Shown here one piece after another: positions 34,866 through 46,112 of a stretch of 64,000 bases of DNA (positions within the stretch are counted from its first letter, which is position 1; each line of letters starts with the position of its first letter). The notes beneath the pieces are model-generated. The model was not told the DNA's origin and ran no database searches. It saw only the letters and a list, made by a program, of their open reading frames with translations. A program made the position numbers and the translations under genes. The DNA is taken from the NCBI GenBank assembly GCA_039090855.1, contig CM076991.1, positions 104,110,021-104,174,020 of the forward strand, in the 5' to 3' direction. The DNA comes from Macrothele yani (lineage: Eukaryota > Arthropoda > Arachnida > Araneae > Macrothelidae).

Positions 34866-36083
34866 CACTATCTACCAACAAGTAATTCGACACCCCTGCA
34901 ATCGACGATATCTGCGGTCATGATACACGTCACGGCCGCCGCCGTTAAATATCGTGTGGAAACAACAACCGAACCAGTCGCATGCAAGATGCCACGCAGT
35001 TTGGAGCTCTCTGATTTCGAGATAGGTGTAATCGTCGGGTATCACAGAAATGGTCGATCCATACGTGACATATCCAGCGAGTTGAAGTACCCAAAATCGA
35101 CAGTGCCTACGTGATTGGCAAGTGGAAGATGAGAGGTGACTGTCGGAATGTGCCCCAACCCGGCAGACTCACAAAACTAGGAGTTAGAGACCGACGGATG
35201 CTGGCCAGAGAAATTCGGAAGAACCGCACCAAATCGATGGGCCACATCCGCGAGGAGTTTCAACAGGCATCCAGGAGTGTTCTTTTGATGAATACCATCC
35301 GTAAGTAAGCTTATCTCCTCGGTTGTCATGGACGTGCTGCCGTCCACAAGCATTTGATCACCAAGTCCAATAGCGCTGCTCGGCTAACGTTATGCAAAGA
35401 ACTTCGGCAGTTGACCGTTGAACAGTGGAAACAGGTTCTCTGGAGCGACGAATCAAGGTTCACCCTCTACCATTCGGATGGCAGGGTCTGGGTTTGGCGT
35501 CTGCCTGGAGAACGCCTCCTGCCGAAATGTATTGCGCCAACTGTGAAGTTCGGCTGCGGGGGAATTATGCTATGGTGGTGTTTCTCCTGGTATGGCACGG
35601 GACCCTTAGTCAAAATTCCTGGTAGACTCAACGCCGAGACCTACTGCATCATTTTGGATGACAATGCGCTTCCTACGTTGAGGAAGTTTTACGGGGTGGA
35701 CCCATGTTACTTTCAGAATGACAGTGCCACCTGTCATGTTGCGAGGTCCACCATGGCTTGGTATGGTGACAATGCGGCTAACCGAATGTACTGGCCTACG
35801 CAGAGCCCGGAACTTAACCCTATCTAGCACCTCTGGGATGAGTTGGAGCGTCGACTTAAGGGGTGCCCCTACCGTCCGAAATCGGGGAAGGAACTGACCT
35901 GTCTTCTCCAAGCCGAGTGGAAGAAAATACCGCTAGCCGTCGTACAACGCCTGGTTGAGAGTATGCCCCGGAGGGTCGAAGCTGTAATCGCCGCTCTTGG
36001 AGGCTCCACCAACTATTGAAGTGTGAATAAACTTCGTTTTCCTTTGCTATCACAGGTGTCCAATTATTTGTTAGTAGATAGTG
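34866..36083 (+). mobile_element. Tc1-like element, complete, nested in the hAT
   Basis: The ends CACTATCTACCAACAAGTAAT and complement of CACTATCTACTAACAAATAAT match at most positions. TA flanks lie at 34864-34865 and 36084-36085. 1218 bp. This is the best preserved transposon of the window and is nested at the third level. Confidence 0.93.
34989..36019 (+). pseudogene. Tc1-family transposase with a stop at the catalytic Glu
   Basis: It starts MPRSLELSDFEIGVIVG (34989). A frameshift lies near 35105, where an HTH turns into VIGKWKMRGD. A stop TAA is at about 35306, then [16 protein letters not shown]. The catalytic domain 35354-35827 has [19 protein letters not shown] (first Asp), [12 protein letters not shown] (second Asp) and SPELNPI-stop-HLWDELERR, where the TAG at 35825-35827 replaces the catalytic Glu codon. 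The frame remains open to GGSTNY at 36019. Few lesions suggest a fairly young copy. Confidence 0.9.
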
Positions 36084-36304
36084 TATATACACATCAAAGC
36101 AATATATATATTCATCCTAATAACTGCTTGATATTTAATAACTGAAATCCTTTTTTTAATAACACAATTTGGTTACTTCCTAAGTTTTAGTGCCATTTAG
36201 TGCCACTATTTTGCGTAATCCAGAAGTAATGGCTGACTATGACCGTGACCATGGAGTATATTACAAATGGGAATCATTATTTACGATTACACAAATGGAT
36301 TTTT

Positions 36305-36643
36305 TTAAATGCATTTGGATTGTTCACTCTTTCCAAACTTTGATGGAGGTGCGCATACTTTCATATGGTCCGTTAGATATTTGGTTCCATAATCTTTTAT
36401 TACACCGTCGACATCTTTCTTTGTAATTATACACTTTCCACATTTTGAACAACAAGCAAGACCAAACAACACAGAATTATTTACCGGTTCCTTGATTAGA
36501 CGAAACAATTTCCAGCATTCTCTCTTCCCCTTGTGATTTTGAACAAGCACGTATTTGTTGGCCTCGACGCTATTTTCAACCTCCTTAATATTAAATCCAT
36601 CCATATTAACAAATAAGTGGTTAATTTCGACATGACATGTCAT
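36305..36643 (-). pseudogene. BED zinc-finger fragment of the hAT transposase
   Basis: A 112-aa frame with CWKLFRLIKE, then CCSKCGKCI and, after 20 residues, TDHMKVC, giving the C-x2-C...H-x3/4-C pattern of BED fingers, which bind the hAT ends. No RNase-H catalytic part follows. It lies inside the hAT (34752-37097) in the expected orientation, so it is not treated as a host gene. Confidence 0.72.
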
Positions 36644-38385
36644 GGGATCGGGATGTTAGCACATCAGTCGAAAACCTCTGAATGCTCAATGTAAGAGATG
36701 CGATGTGAAAAGTAACTCTTAGTCATACAGTGAACTTCGCACGGTGAGAGTGAATCAGCTGAGAAGCAGGCGAATGGCGTTTGCCTGTACCATGCTCTGG
36801 ACAATCGCACTGTAAAAGAACGCAAAGAAAGTATCTTTTTACGATATGGTGTCGGTGCGTTTGACTTTGGTTGGTGGAAATATTCGTTGCTTTAAGAAAG
36901 AGACGACAATATTTTTGCATGGCAAATCATTATTCACTCCGTAGGCACCAGTATCGACTACACAATTCCACAACGTGCATTTTTCTTCGGAATATATTTT
37001 TCTTTTTTCAAAAATAAAACGGGAATAAAACCGGGTCAAAATCGGTGCGGAAACACCTTCACCCGGCCCGTTGACCCGTGACCCGTTTCCATCTCTGGTA
37101 TGAATGGACCTTTCCACCACGTCCCATAAGTGCTCTATTGACTTCATGTCGGGAAAACGTGGTGACCACACCATCCTTCGGAACTGTCCATAATGCTCCT
37201 CGAAACAATTGTAGACAACCAGGGCCCGATGACACAGTGCATTGTCTGCTGGGAAAATCCCATCGTTGTTTGGGTATATGAAGTTCATGAAGGGCTGCAA
37301 ATGGTCGGTCGGCAGAGCAACAAAACGATTTTCGGCTAATGACGTGTTTACGAGGACCAGAGGACCCAAACCGTACCAGGTAAAGACACCCTATACATGT
37401 ATGGAACCACGACCAGCTTGCACAGTTCCTTGCTGACAGCTTGGGTCCATGAACTCATGGGGTCTGCGTCGCACCCGAATCCTACCATCAGCTCGTAACA
37501 ACTGGAAGCGTGACTCATCGGACCACGCCACACCACATGTTGCCAGTCTTCCAGGGTCCAATTACCGTGTTTACGCACCCAGGTGAGGCGCTGTGTCCGA
37601 TGTCGTGGTGTTAACAAAGGCACTCTGGTAGGTCGTCTGCTCCCATACCCCATGGGTGCTACATTACACTGCACTGACATAATGGATATGTCTCAGGTGC
37701 CACCTGCATTGAATGTGGATGTTATTTGAGCCAGTGTCGCTTGTCAGTTAGCATGGACAATCCTGGTCAGACGCTGCTGGTCACGATCATTTAACACCCA
37801 TGGTCGGCCACTGCGCTCTCCACGGTGGGTGGTAATTCCTTCCATGAGGTATTGTTCGTACACACGTGACACCATGGATCGAGGAATATTGAAATTTTGG
37901 AAAAAAATTCGGAAATTGAATGTCCCATCCGCCTGGCTCCCATTACTATGGCTCGTTTAAACTCCAATAATTCACGTCGGCTTGCCATAATCCTACTGGC
38001 GGTTGTTCAGCCTGACTCACGGGATTACACCTCACAAATGTTAAAAAACGCGGAGTGCATCTAAGCCTTTATAAGACGGTAGCGATAGTTAAAAATTTGC
38101 ATAATGCTATCCCATGACTTTTGGCATTTCAGTCTATGATCAAGTGTAACAAGCAAATTAACTAACTTTTAATAACATTTGTCATTTAACGAGGCCGCGA
38201 AAGCCATCTGCAGAGTGCCCTGGAATAGAAATGGTGGCACACAGGACGAAATAGCAACAGCACAATGAAATCTCGTTGTGCTAGTTGAAGAATATTGATA
38301 GGAAAGCAATGCGGAGGGAGAAGAAACGCTCGAAAAATAAGTTGGGCGAGAGAATTTTTGCCACTATTTAACTCACCTTCGTTTT

Positions 38386-39151
38386 TCTGGTTTGCAACTA
38401 CCCTCTCAGAGCTGCAGAATATAATCCAGGAACTTGCTGACAAGAGTAAAGAAGTGGGATTAAAAATAGATTTTTAGAAGGCAAAACTGATGTACATTGC
38501 TTTTTACAAGAAATTAAGATTTTGCGATTGATGGGGGAGTCTCGGGATAACAGTTACCTGCATTTATCTTGGAGAACAGGTATCAAGCAAAGGTTACATT
38601 GATGAAGAAATTAATCGGTGTATAAAACTTGGCTGGGGAGCTTTTGAAGCAGTACAACTTCTAAGAGCAATATGCCATTATGTCTTAAAAGAAAAGTGCT
38701 TAGTCAATGCATCATTACAGTTCTTACACATGGAGCGCAGAGACATGGTCCTTATATTAAAAATACATACAAAGGCTGCAGACAACGGAAAGCAGCATGG
38801 AGATATGCATGCTTTGTGTAACCAGGATAGATAAGAAGAGCAACTTGTGGGTCAGGAAAATGACAAGAGTGGAAGACATCGTGATCAGAGTAAAATCCCT
38901 GAAATGGCAAGGGGCTGGACATGTTGCTAGAAGAACGGACCACCGATGGACAACCGAAATTTTAGAATGGATTCCAAGAGACAGGAAAACACACAAAAGT
39001 AGACCACGTGGGACATGCGTGGATAAAATTCGTTAGCATGCGGGACTGACATGGAGGAGACTGGCCCAAGACAAATGTGGAAGAAACTTGGGAGACCTTC
39101 ATCCAACAGTGGATTGATAATTGTTGACAATGATGATGATGATGATATATA
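38386..39151 (+). mobile_element. RTE-type LINE, 5'-truncated decayed copy
   Basis: Homologous in DNA and protein to the 3' part of the copy at 39377-42545: TTTGCAACTACCC, then blocks corresponding to SELQSMIQELADKSKEVG, HIDEEINR and the C-terminal RTDHRWTTEILEWIPRDRK. It ends in the same GTTGACAATGATGATGAT tail. Many stops. The 5' end is truncated within the RT, as is usual for LINEs. Its 3' end faces that of the neighbour. Confidence 0.85.
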
Positions 39152-39399
39152 TGAGAGACAGAGAGAATCTGACTATAAGCGTCGCTTTTAGCTTTTTAGT
39201 TGTGTTTGGACACGCAAACTAAAAACATGCAAAACATTATAAAGCTTTCTAACACAGAGCTAAACATGGATACCACATGTACTTTGACATGTGATGCGCA
39301 AAATATTCAAATTGAGGAACCGTGATTCGTAATTTTGATTCACCACCTCAATCTAAGAAGAATCTTAATTTTAGTGTTTCATCATCATCATCATCATTG

Positions 39400-40707
39400 T
39401 CAACCATTATCAATCCACTGCTGGACGAAGGTCTCCCCAAGTTTCCTCCACAACGGTCTGTCTTGTGCCAGTCTCCTCCATGTCACTCCCGCATATTTAC
39501 GAATTTCATCCACCCATCTCCCATGTGGTCTTTTTCTGGGTCTTTTCCTGTCCCTTGGAATCCAATCTAAAATTTCGGCTGTCCATCTATGGTCTGTCCT
39601 TCTGGCAGTATGTCCAGCCCATTGCCATTTCAGGGATTTAACTCTGATCATGATGTCTTCTACTCTCGTCATTTTTCGGATCCACGAGTTCCTCTTCTTA
39701 TCTCTCCTGGTTATACCAAGCATGCATCTCTCCATGCTACTTTGAGTTGTCTGCAGCTTTTGTATGTCTCTTTTAGTTAAGGTCCACGTCTCTGCACCAT
39801 ACGTAAGCACTGGAAGGATGCATTGATCAAACACTTTTCTTTTAAGACATAATGGCATACTGCTCTTGAAAATTATGCTGTTTCTTCCAAAAGCTCTCCA
39901 GGCAAGTTTTGTACGCCGATTAATTTCTTCATCAATGTGACCCTCACTTGATATCTGCTGTCCAAGATAAACATACGTATCTGTTATCTCCAGTTTTTCT
40001 CCATCAATCGATAAATCTTCATTTCTTGTAAAAGCATTGAACATCACTTTTGTCTTCTGAAAGTTCATTTTTAATCCCACTTCTTTACTCTTGTCAGCAA
40101 GTTCCTGGATCATACTCTGCAGCTCTGATGGGGTAGTTGCAAAAATGACTACGTCATCAGCAAAACGAAGGTGGGTTAGATAATCTCCATTAATCTTTAT
40201 CCCTTTGTTTTCCCAGTTCAGTGATTGAAAGACATTTTCCAATGTGGCATTAAAGAGCTTCGGAGATATGGTGTCACCTTGTCTCACTCCCTTTCCAATT
40301 TTTATGTGTGTTGTATTTTCAAACAGCCGAATCTTTGCACTTGCATTTCCATAGATGTTATTAATAATATTAATGTATGCATCTTCAATACCGCAGGATT
40401 TCAGAGCCGTGGTAACTGCTGATGGTTTCACCGAATCAAAGGCTTTTTCATAATCGATAAAAGCCATGCACAATGGAAGTTCATATTCCCTCGCTCTTTC
40501 AATCAGTTCTCTCAGTACGTGGATATGATCTATTGTGCTGTAGCCACTCCTGAATCCAGCTTGTTCTCTCGGTTGAGCCATGTCCAGTGTTACCTTCAAG
40601 CGGTGTGAAAGAACTTTAGTGAAGATTTTATAAACCACTGATAGGAGGCTGATAGGTCTGTAGTTCCTGAGATCCTCAATGTCACCTTTTTTATGTAGCA
40701 GGATCAT
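39400..40707 (-). CDS. Open RT and C-terminal part of the RTE LINE
   Basis: A 435-aa uninterrupted frame within the LINE above, the longest in the window. It begins in RT finger motif 1 (MILLHKKGDIEDLRNYRP; the Met is internal to the true protein) and contains RT motifs through FADD and the thumb (TYGAETWTLTKR). It ends with a conserved C-terminal region (KMTRVEDIMIRVKSLKWQ, HTARRTDHRW, WVDEIRKYAG) to FVQQWIDNG. It is the 3' part of a broken gene, not a separate protein. Confidence 0.8.
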   Translation of the reverse strand: MILLHKKGDIEDLRNYRPISLLSVVYKIFTKVLSHRLKVTLDMAQPREQAGFRSGYSTIDHIHVLRELIERAREYELPLCMAFIDYEKAFDSVKPSAVTTALKSCGIEDAYINIINNIYGNASAKIRLFENTTHIKIGKGVRQGDTISPKLFNATLENVFQSLNWENKGIKINGDYLTHLRFADDVVIFATTPSELQSMIQELADKSKEVGLKMNFQKTKVMFNAFTRNEDLSIDGEKLEITDTYVYLGQQISSEGHIDEEINRRTKLAWRAFGRNSIIFKSSMPLCLKRKVFDQCILPVLTYGAETWTLTKRDIQKLQTTQSSMERCMLGITRRDKKRNSWIRKMTRVEDIMIRVKSLKWQWAGHTARRTDHRWTAEILDWIPRDRKRPRKRPHGRWVDEIRKYAGVTWRRLAQDRPLWRKLGETFVQQWIDNG

Positions 40708-42351
40708 TGTAGCATTGTTCCAATCCTCAGGAATCTTCCCTTCATTAAGGCATCAGTGAAAATTTGGGCGAGTACTGTTTCAATTTCTCCACTTGCTTCT
40801 TGTATGATGTCTATAGTAATTCCATCTTCTCCTGGAGCTTTCCCTCGCTTCATGTTCTTGATTGCATGAGCAACTTCTGCTGGGAGGACTGGAAGAACTC
40901 TGGTACCTTTCATGATGTCTGGAGAACATGTATCATCCCTTTCATATAATTTGGAGTAGAAATCTTTCACTCTTGTCAAAATTTCGCCTCTATTTCTTGT
41001 TATAGAACCATCTTCTTTTCTCAGAGCCATAATCTGTTTTCTTCCCTTACTGAGATGTCCCTTTGCTATCTTAAGGCTTTGGTTGTTTTCAATTGCTTTC
41101 CTCACTAGCTCACAGTTGAATTACCTTACGTCTTCTGTGATACTTTTTCGTGTTGTCTTGCATAGCTCTATATATTCCACTTTGGAAGTCACATCTACTT
41201 TAGTTGTCCTCATCTCTCTTCTTTTTTGCATCAACATTTTGGTTTTTCCTGATAATTTGTTCACATGCAACTTGTTCTTAGACCCAGCTAATTTTGTTGC
41301 TGTTTCCATTAGAGCTTTGGTTACTTTTCTGTTAACTTCCGAAATATCCACTTCTTCCGATGTTAGGCCTTCTAAAGCAGAGAATCTGTTCTTCAGTTCC
41401 AACTTGAAAGTATTATGGTGTTTTTAAGGTTGGTTATGTCAATACATTTTGTTTGTCTTATGAGCTTGCCACGTTCCAGTTTAGTGTTGAGGTGCATCTT
41501 ACATCTCACCAATCTATGGTCACTACCTGTGTTGAACTTGTTCAGCACACTGCAGTCTTCGATGACGAATTTTTTGTTACACCTAATAAAATCAATTTCA
41601 CTTGTCGTCCCAATTGGATGTCTCCATGTCCATTTCCTGTGTGGCTTTTTCTTGAAAAAGGAGTTCAAGATGAAAAATCCTTCTGCCTCTGCAAACTCAA
41701 CGAGAGTATTTCCACGCTGGTTTCTGTTGCCGTGACCGAATTTACCTACTGAAGTTTCATTCTGTTGCCGTTGCCCTATTTTTGCATTGAAATCTCCCAT
41801 AATTATCTTCAAGTGCTGCTTACCTTTATTATTTAGATCACGAATTTCCTCATAAAATTCTTCAATTTCTTCTTCAGGATGACTTGTGGTGGGTGCATAG
41901 GTTTGAATAATCTGAGCCTGGTATCTTCTCGAGAGTTGGATAACGAGTCGTGCAGCTCTGTCACAGGAACTTTCAACTTCTACCACTTTATCCTTCAGTT
42001 TCTTGTTTATTATAAATCCAACACCACTAGTTCTGCCAGTATCTGTCCCACGATAATAGAAGAGATGTCCACTTTTCAGTTCAATGAGATCTTCTCCTTT
42101 CTCCTTACCTCACTTAGCCCGACGATGTCCCACTTGATCCTTTGTAGTTCCTCTTCCAATTCAAGAAGCCTTGAATCAGAAGATAGGGAGCGTCCGTTAT
42201 AGGTAGCCAAGGTCAGCATCAAATGGCAGCCTAGTCCGGTCCTCCGGGGATTCTTAGCACCCTCTGCCTTCATGTCGCACTGGCCGCTGCCTTGGCCAGG
42301 TACATTCCAGCTGCCGGAGACTGAGGGCCAAGATTTAAGTTGTAGAGTCAT
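39400..42351 (-). pseudogene. RTE endonuclease-reverse transcriptase, four lesions
   Basis: It encodes the LINE protein that nicks target DNA and copies element RNA. The endonuclease: LATYNGRSLSS and LSEVRRK (42270-42090), then GDFNAKIG, EIDFIRCNKK and GSDHRLV (41800-41500). The RT: LRNYRPISLLSVVYKIF, PREQAGFRSGYST, AFIDYEKAFDSV, GVRQGDTISP and LRFADDVVIF with the catalytic DD (near 40170). Lesions are frameshifts near 42095, 41415 and 40740 and a stop at 41121. The last 1.3 kb (435 aa, 40707-39400) is fully open. Confidence 0.9.
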
Positions 42352-42545
42352 TTTGGAGGTGTTTGGCCATAACTCACCACGCTGGCCAAGCGGGTTGGTG
42401 AGTGTGGGATAGCATTTCCTCTGATCCCGATGGTATAGTTATACCGCTATTGGCGGTCGTCAGAGCCCCTTTAGTGGGAACAGGATGCACCACGAGAAGG
42501 CGGGGTTGACATTTGTCAAGGAGAGGCTGTGATGTTACGCATCAC

Positions 42546-43789
42546 CTGACCTTACATCCCATTTTAGTATTTACTGGTTGTAAAATCCTGTGACGCAAAC
42601 TATAGGCGGAGAAGTCACTTGTTGGAGCGGACACCATTTTGCTGCCGTGGTTAGTAATTTTGTTGATACGTGTGTCTAACACGGAATGCTGAATGCATCA
42701 ACGCCAGGAAACTGAATACAGATTACAGGTTCTCTATCTCACTGAAGCTGGAAAGAAATACGAATTAAGTTTCACGAAAAACCTTAATTTCCTGATTAGG
42801 AGGAAATATTAATATGGCATAATGCTTATTACTTCCTACAAACGATTTTGTTTATTTTCAGTGTAAGTTCGGTCTTTTTCTCCATTCTGCTTACATCCCG
42901 GAGGAAATGCTTTCCTCTCCGACCAAGTTTTTAACTTCAACTGTCTATTCCTTTCTCTCTGCACTTTCGCCGGAGTTAGTCCATTATGTGACCTTCGATG
43001 CAGGGAGTTAGTTCATTGGTTAACTTTGCCTGGTATATAAGTCAGTCTTCACATCGCAGAAGTGGGTACTCCGCGAGGATATCTGCCATTCAAGTCGTAA
43101 GGATCGTCAACATATAAATCTTCTCCTTCTCGTTCACGGTGTTGGTAATAATAGCTTCTCCATACAGTGTATAGGAGAAAGACTTGTCCCTTTTCTCTGT
43201 ACCGGTAAGAAAGTGTGAGCGCCTATTTCCTTTAATGATGCGTGGGGGTCTTCGACAGGGATATGTTGCCTCGATAAGAAAGTTCGTTCTTAAGTGCTTT
43301 TATGACGAAATGCGCCCCTGGTAGCCAAATGATGAAATGCGCTTTCCTAAGTTGTGTAATTCAAACCCCTGTTTCGTGATATTAAGTAACGTTCAAATAT
43401 ATCAGTATCAGAGCTAACAAGAAAGATGACACCGAATTTTCATTTGCAATGGTTACGTCTTTTGAATCCATTCTGACTAAAATTAAATGCAACAAAGCTA
43501 TTCTAAGTCAATGGACCGGTATGGAAAACGGTAGTATCTGACCCGAGAAGGCAGTTTTTCAATTGGGTTTTTATTCTCGCAGATATTGTTGAAAACGGAA
43601 CTTACGCAACTTACAACTTACTTACAACGTGAACTTACGCCCTGTGGTGGCAGACTTACGCTTCAAGGAAAATTTGAAATTGCATTAGAAACATTTCGCA
43701 GCGGAAACGCTCTCCAATAAAGAAATAATTTTCCAAATCGGACTCTTAGAAGCAGAGATATCGACAAAAAATGAGATATGTATCTACGC
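42546..43789. other. No gene established; promoter-like signals
   Basis: TATATAAG lies at about 43034, and a donor-like ACCGGTAAGAAAG follows near 43202, with an unbroken 140-bp interval between. This could be a first exon or a decayed LTR. Nothing else was recognised. Confidence 0.3.
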
Positions 43790-44860
43790 CCCCTGGCGGA
43801 AAAACCCTGCATTATTTTAAGAGGAAAGTATTCTCAAAAGGTTTTTCAATGTGAGCAGTATCGGTCCGCTAGAGAATTCTTTCAGTCGAGTTTTCAGGAA
43901 CACAGATTTTGCTGCAAATACAACAGAAACAGAAATTAACACTTACACCCCCTGGTGGCCAGGACGTTTTTACCAAATATTAGAAATTAAGTGAAAAACA
44001 TTTCCCATCAGGGCTGTATGCGATACAGGAAGAATTTTTAAAATCGGGGTTTCAGAAGCAGAGATATCGCGGAAAACGCAATTTACATTAACGCCTCCTT
44101 TAGGAAAGTGTATAAGTTCCTTGCAAATTTTAAATTATATGAAAATCATTTTGCACTGGATACTTTATCCAAAAAAAAAAAAAAAAGGAATTTTTCAAAT
44201 TGGACCATTAGAAGCAGGGATTTTGACAAAAATAAGATATACGTCTACGCCCCGTGACGGAGAAACTATGTATTATTTTAGGAAGAAAATATTCCGAAAA
44301 GGTTTATCGATGTGAGTGGTATTGGTCCACGAGAGAAATTTTCAATCGAGATTTCAGAAGCTCAGATTTTGCTGCAAATACATCAGAAGCAGAAATTAAC
44401 ATTTACGCCCCCTGGTAGCCAAACAGTTTTCTTACCAAAAAGTGGAAATCATATGCAGAGGATTTCCCTTTAGGATTTGTATCCGATGCAGAAAGAATTT
44501 CTCAAATCGGAGTTTTAGAAGCAGGGATTTGGGGTGCTGCGCAATTTACTTTTACGCCCCCTAGCGGAAAATATACGTCCAACTTGAAAACGTGACTATA
44601 CCTAAAATAGTCTTCGATATAAATGAAATCGAAAGGTAAAAAAAAATTCAGTCGGATGTTTAGAAGCAAATATATGGAGTAAAATGTATTTTGAATTTGA
44701 TATCATCTGCATTTATGCCCTCTAGCGGTGAAATATTGCATCGTAACAAAAAACCAGATAAGGGGTAATGATTCGCTTGTCTCCATGCAAAAAGAATGTT
44801 TTAAAATCGGACTGATAGTTGCAGAAATATGGTGTCCACAGACGGACGGACGGACAAACC
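43790..44860. repeat. Two ~459-bp repeats with CGCCCCCTGGCGG motifs
   Basis: The blocks ATTATTTTAAGAGGAAAG (43813) and ATTATTTTAGGAAGAAAAT (44270) begin long similar stretches. Each contains GCAGAGATAT and TACGCCCCCTGGYGG phrases recurring every 150-240 bp. The array ends with GACGGACGGACGGACA at 44839. Family unknown, probably an unclassified transposon or satellite. Confidence 0.65.
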
Positions 44861-45041
44861 GGTAGAATGAGAACGATCTTTTTTACATTTTCCAACCGTT
44901 GGTTGAAGAATCGTATGTGCTCCAGCTTTGTTCGTCTGTTTTTCTGTCCGCATGATAACTCGCGCAAAAACGGTTTGATTTAGATGAAATTCTAGTATGT
45001 GGTAGGGGACAACCTGGGGACGAACCATAATGAAAATGGGC

Positions 45042-45484
45042 GAAATGGGGTCAAAAGACAGGGCATAGGAGCGGGATCCATTCCATCGCCTTCATGCGTC
45101 ATAACTAACGTAAAAATGCTTCGATTGCGACAAAGCTTTATCATGTTGTTTCGGAGGTATACTTAATCGGTTCTTTTGAATATCATCGAAATGGGGTCAA
45201 AGGTCAGGGCACAGGAGCGGGATTTATTCCACAGTCTTCATCCTCATAACTTGACTAAAAATGCTTTTATTACGACAAAACTTTAGTATGTCGTTCCGTA
45301 GGTATACTGAACCAATTCTGTTCAATATCATTGAAATGAGGTCAAAGGTCAGGACACATGAGCGAGATTTATTCCACAGCCATTATCCTCATAACTTAAG
45401 TAATGATTTCTGGTATATTGGAAAGCGTATCATAATCAATGTATTGCATAGTTTTACTAACTTGTTTAGAAAAGACATGCTAAA
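45042..45484. repeat. ~145-bp tandem repeat, three units
   Basis: GAAATGGGGTCAAA occurs at 45042 and 45188, and GAAATGAGGTCAAA at 45332. Each is followed by GGAGCGGGATTTATTCCACA-like and CATAACTTNANTAAAAATGC-like phrases. The last unit is cut by the LTR element at 45519. Confidence 0.75.
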
Positions 45485-45518
45485 AATTGGAAAATCTTAG
45501 GGACTTTTGCATGTGATG

Positions 45519-46112
45519 TGTTACAGGGCTGGGAGCAGAATTCTATAACAGCACCCTGTGTGGAGGATTCGTTTTTGTTTCCTTTGCCGTAAGTTCGGTA
45601 TCGGTGGTTTAATCCGTAATTATTCCAACTGGAGCAGATAAAAACATTACAAACCGTAGAAAAGTGAATCGACTGAAGCTAAATTTTGCAGTGAGGAAAA
45701 CGTTTATTCAGATCAAACAGGGAATGTCACCAAGCTTCTGTCCTTTTCGTGCTTTCATTCTTTCCGTTCTCCCTCAGTATTCTACACCGCCGAAAATCCT
45801 TCTCTCTCTTTCCGGCCACTCAAAAACTATTCCTTCCTCCGTCCCTTTCGACCCGAAGCATACTGCACCCCCGCTAAAACTATCTTCCTTCGTCGACCCC
45901 TGCCACCGCGTTCCCTCCGGCTACACCCTAAGATGTCTCTTCTCCGAAAAACGCAAGATTCCCTAATTGCCATCTGCTGCGTCGCGTGGGAAAGGAAATA
46001 CTCATTTGCCTTTCGTCCAAATGGCGGGAATTGAAAGGAAATGTTTCCAATTCAGTATCACAAAAATGGCTACAGAATCTCGCTTCTGATAAATATGTAA
46101 GCCCCGGTTACA
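45519..46112 (-). repeat. 3' LTR of the 4.0-kb element
   Basis: 594 bp, TG...CA ends on both strands (TGTTACAGGG...GGTTACA as printed). It has an apparent 100-aa frame at 45664 that is also found in the other LTR and is not a gene. Confidence 0.94.

Larger units (their letters stand above)
34752..37097 (-). mobile_element. hAT element containing a complete Tc1
   Basis: The terminal inverted repeats start CAGAGTTGGATCCGG (left) and CAGAGATGGAAACGG (right, complement). An 8-bp TSD, GTGTGAAT and GTATGAAT (7 of 8), at 34744-34751 and 37098-37105 is the length expected for hAT. Minus the nested Tc1 (34866-36083) it is about 1.13 kb, too short for a full transposase. One BED zinc-finger frame (36643-36305) is retained. 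Confidence 0.85.
34563..37988 (-). pseudogene. Tc1-family transposase, interrupted by a hAT
   Basis: N-terminal HTH in 37988-37791, middle part 37680-37348, catalytic part 37369-37098, and C-terminal 34751-34563. The second-Asp block reads FPADNALCHRA (family QQDNARxHxA) and the Glu block reads SIEHLWDVVE. The first-Asp block reads WRGPMSHAS in the wrong frame. It is dead by frameshifts as well as by the 2.35-kb insertion. Relatives are at 61303-61807 (same N-terminus and terminal sequence). Confidence 0.82.
34531..38134 (-). mobile_element. Tc1-like element split by a hAT
   Basis: The left end CACTGGCATGCTAAAAGCCAT follows TA (34529-34530), and the right end is the complement of GACTGAAATGCCAAAAGTCAT before TA (38135-38136). 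Without the hAT it is about 1.25 kb. The minus strand reads MASRRELLEFKRAIVMGARR at 37988 (HTH), MGYGSRRPTRVPLLTPRH (37650), then a catalytic part with IEHLWDVVERSIHT at about 37100. Beyond the hAT the C-terminus resumes in phase as KLWADAQTAWLNISPEVF to SMPRRVAALHRG and stops at 34563. Confidence 0.9.
39377..42545 (-). mobile_element. RTE-type LINE, near full length
   Basis: Minus orientation: a 5' UTR of about 190 bp (including CCACTAAAGGGGCTCTGACG and ACCATCGGGATCAGAGG), then endonuclease and reverse transcriptase, then a stop directly joined to a (CATCAT)n-type 3' tail at 39377-39400. The 3.1-kb length and the microsatellite tail instead of poly-A are typical of the RTE clade. The exact 5' end is estimated. 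Other copies lie at 38386 and 63278. Confidence 0.88.

Noticed and set aside
36305..36643. Host BED zinc-finger gene
   Set aside because: It lies between hAT terminal repeats in the transposase orientation and is only 112 aa, so a transposase remnant is the simpler reading.
43030..43050. TATA plus initiator core promoter
   Set aside because: The TCAGTC string is only about 9 bp from TATATAAG, too close for a TATA-initiator pair. Mentioned only as a weak signal.
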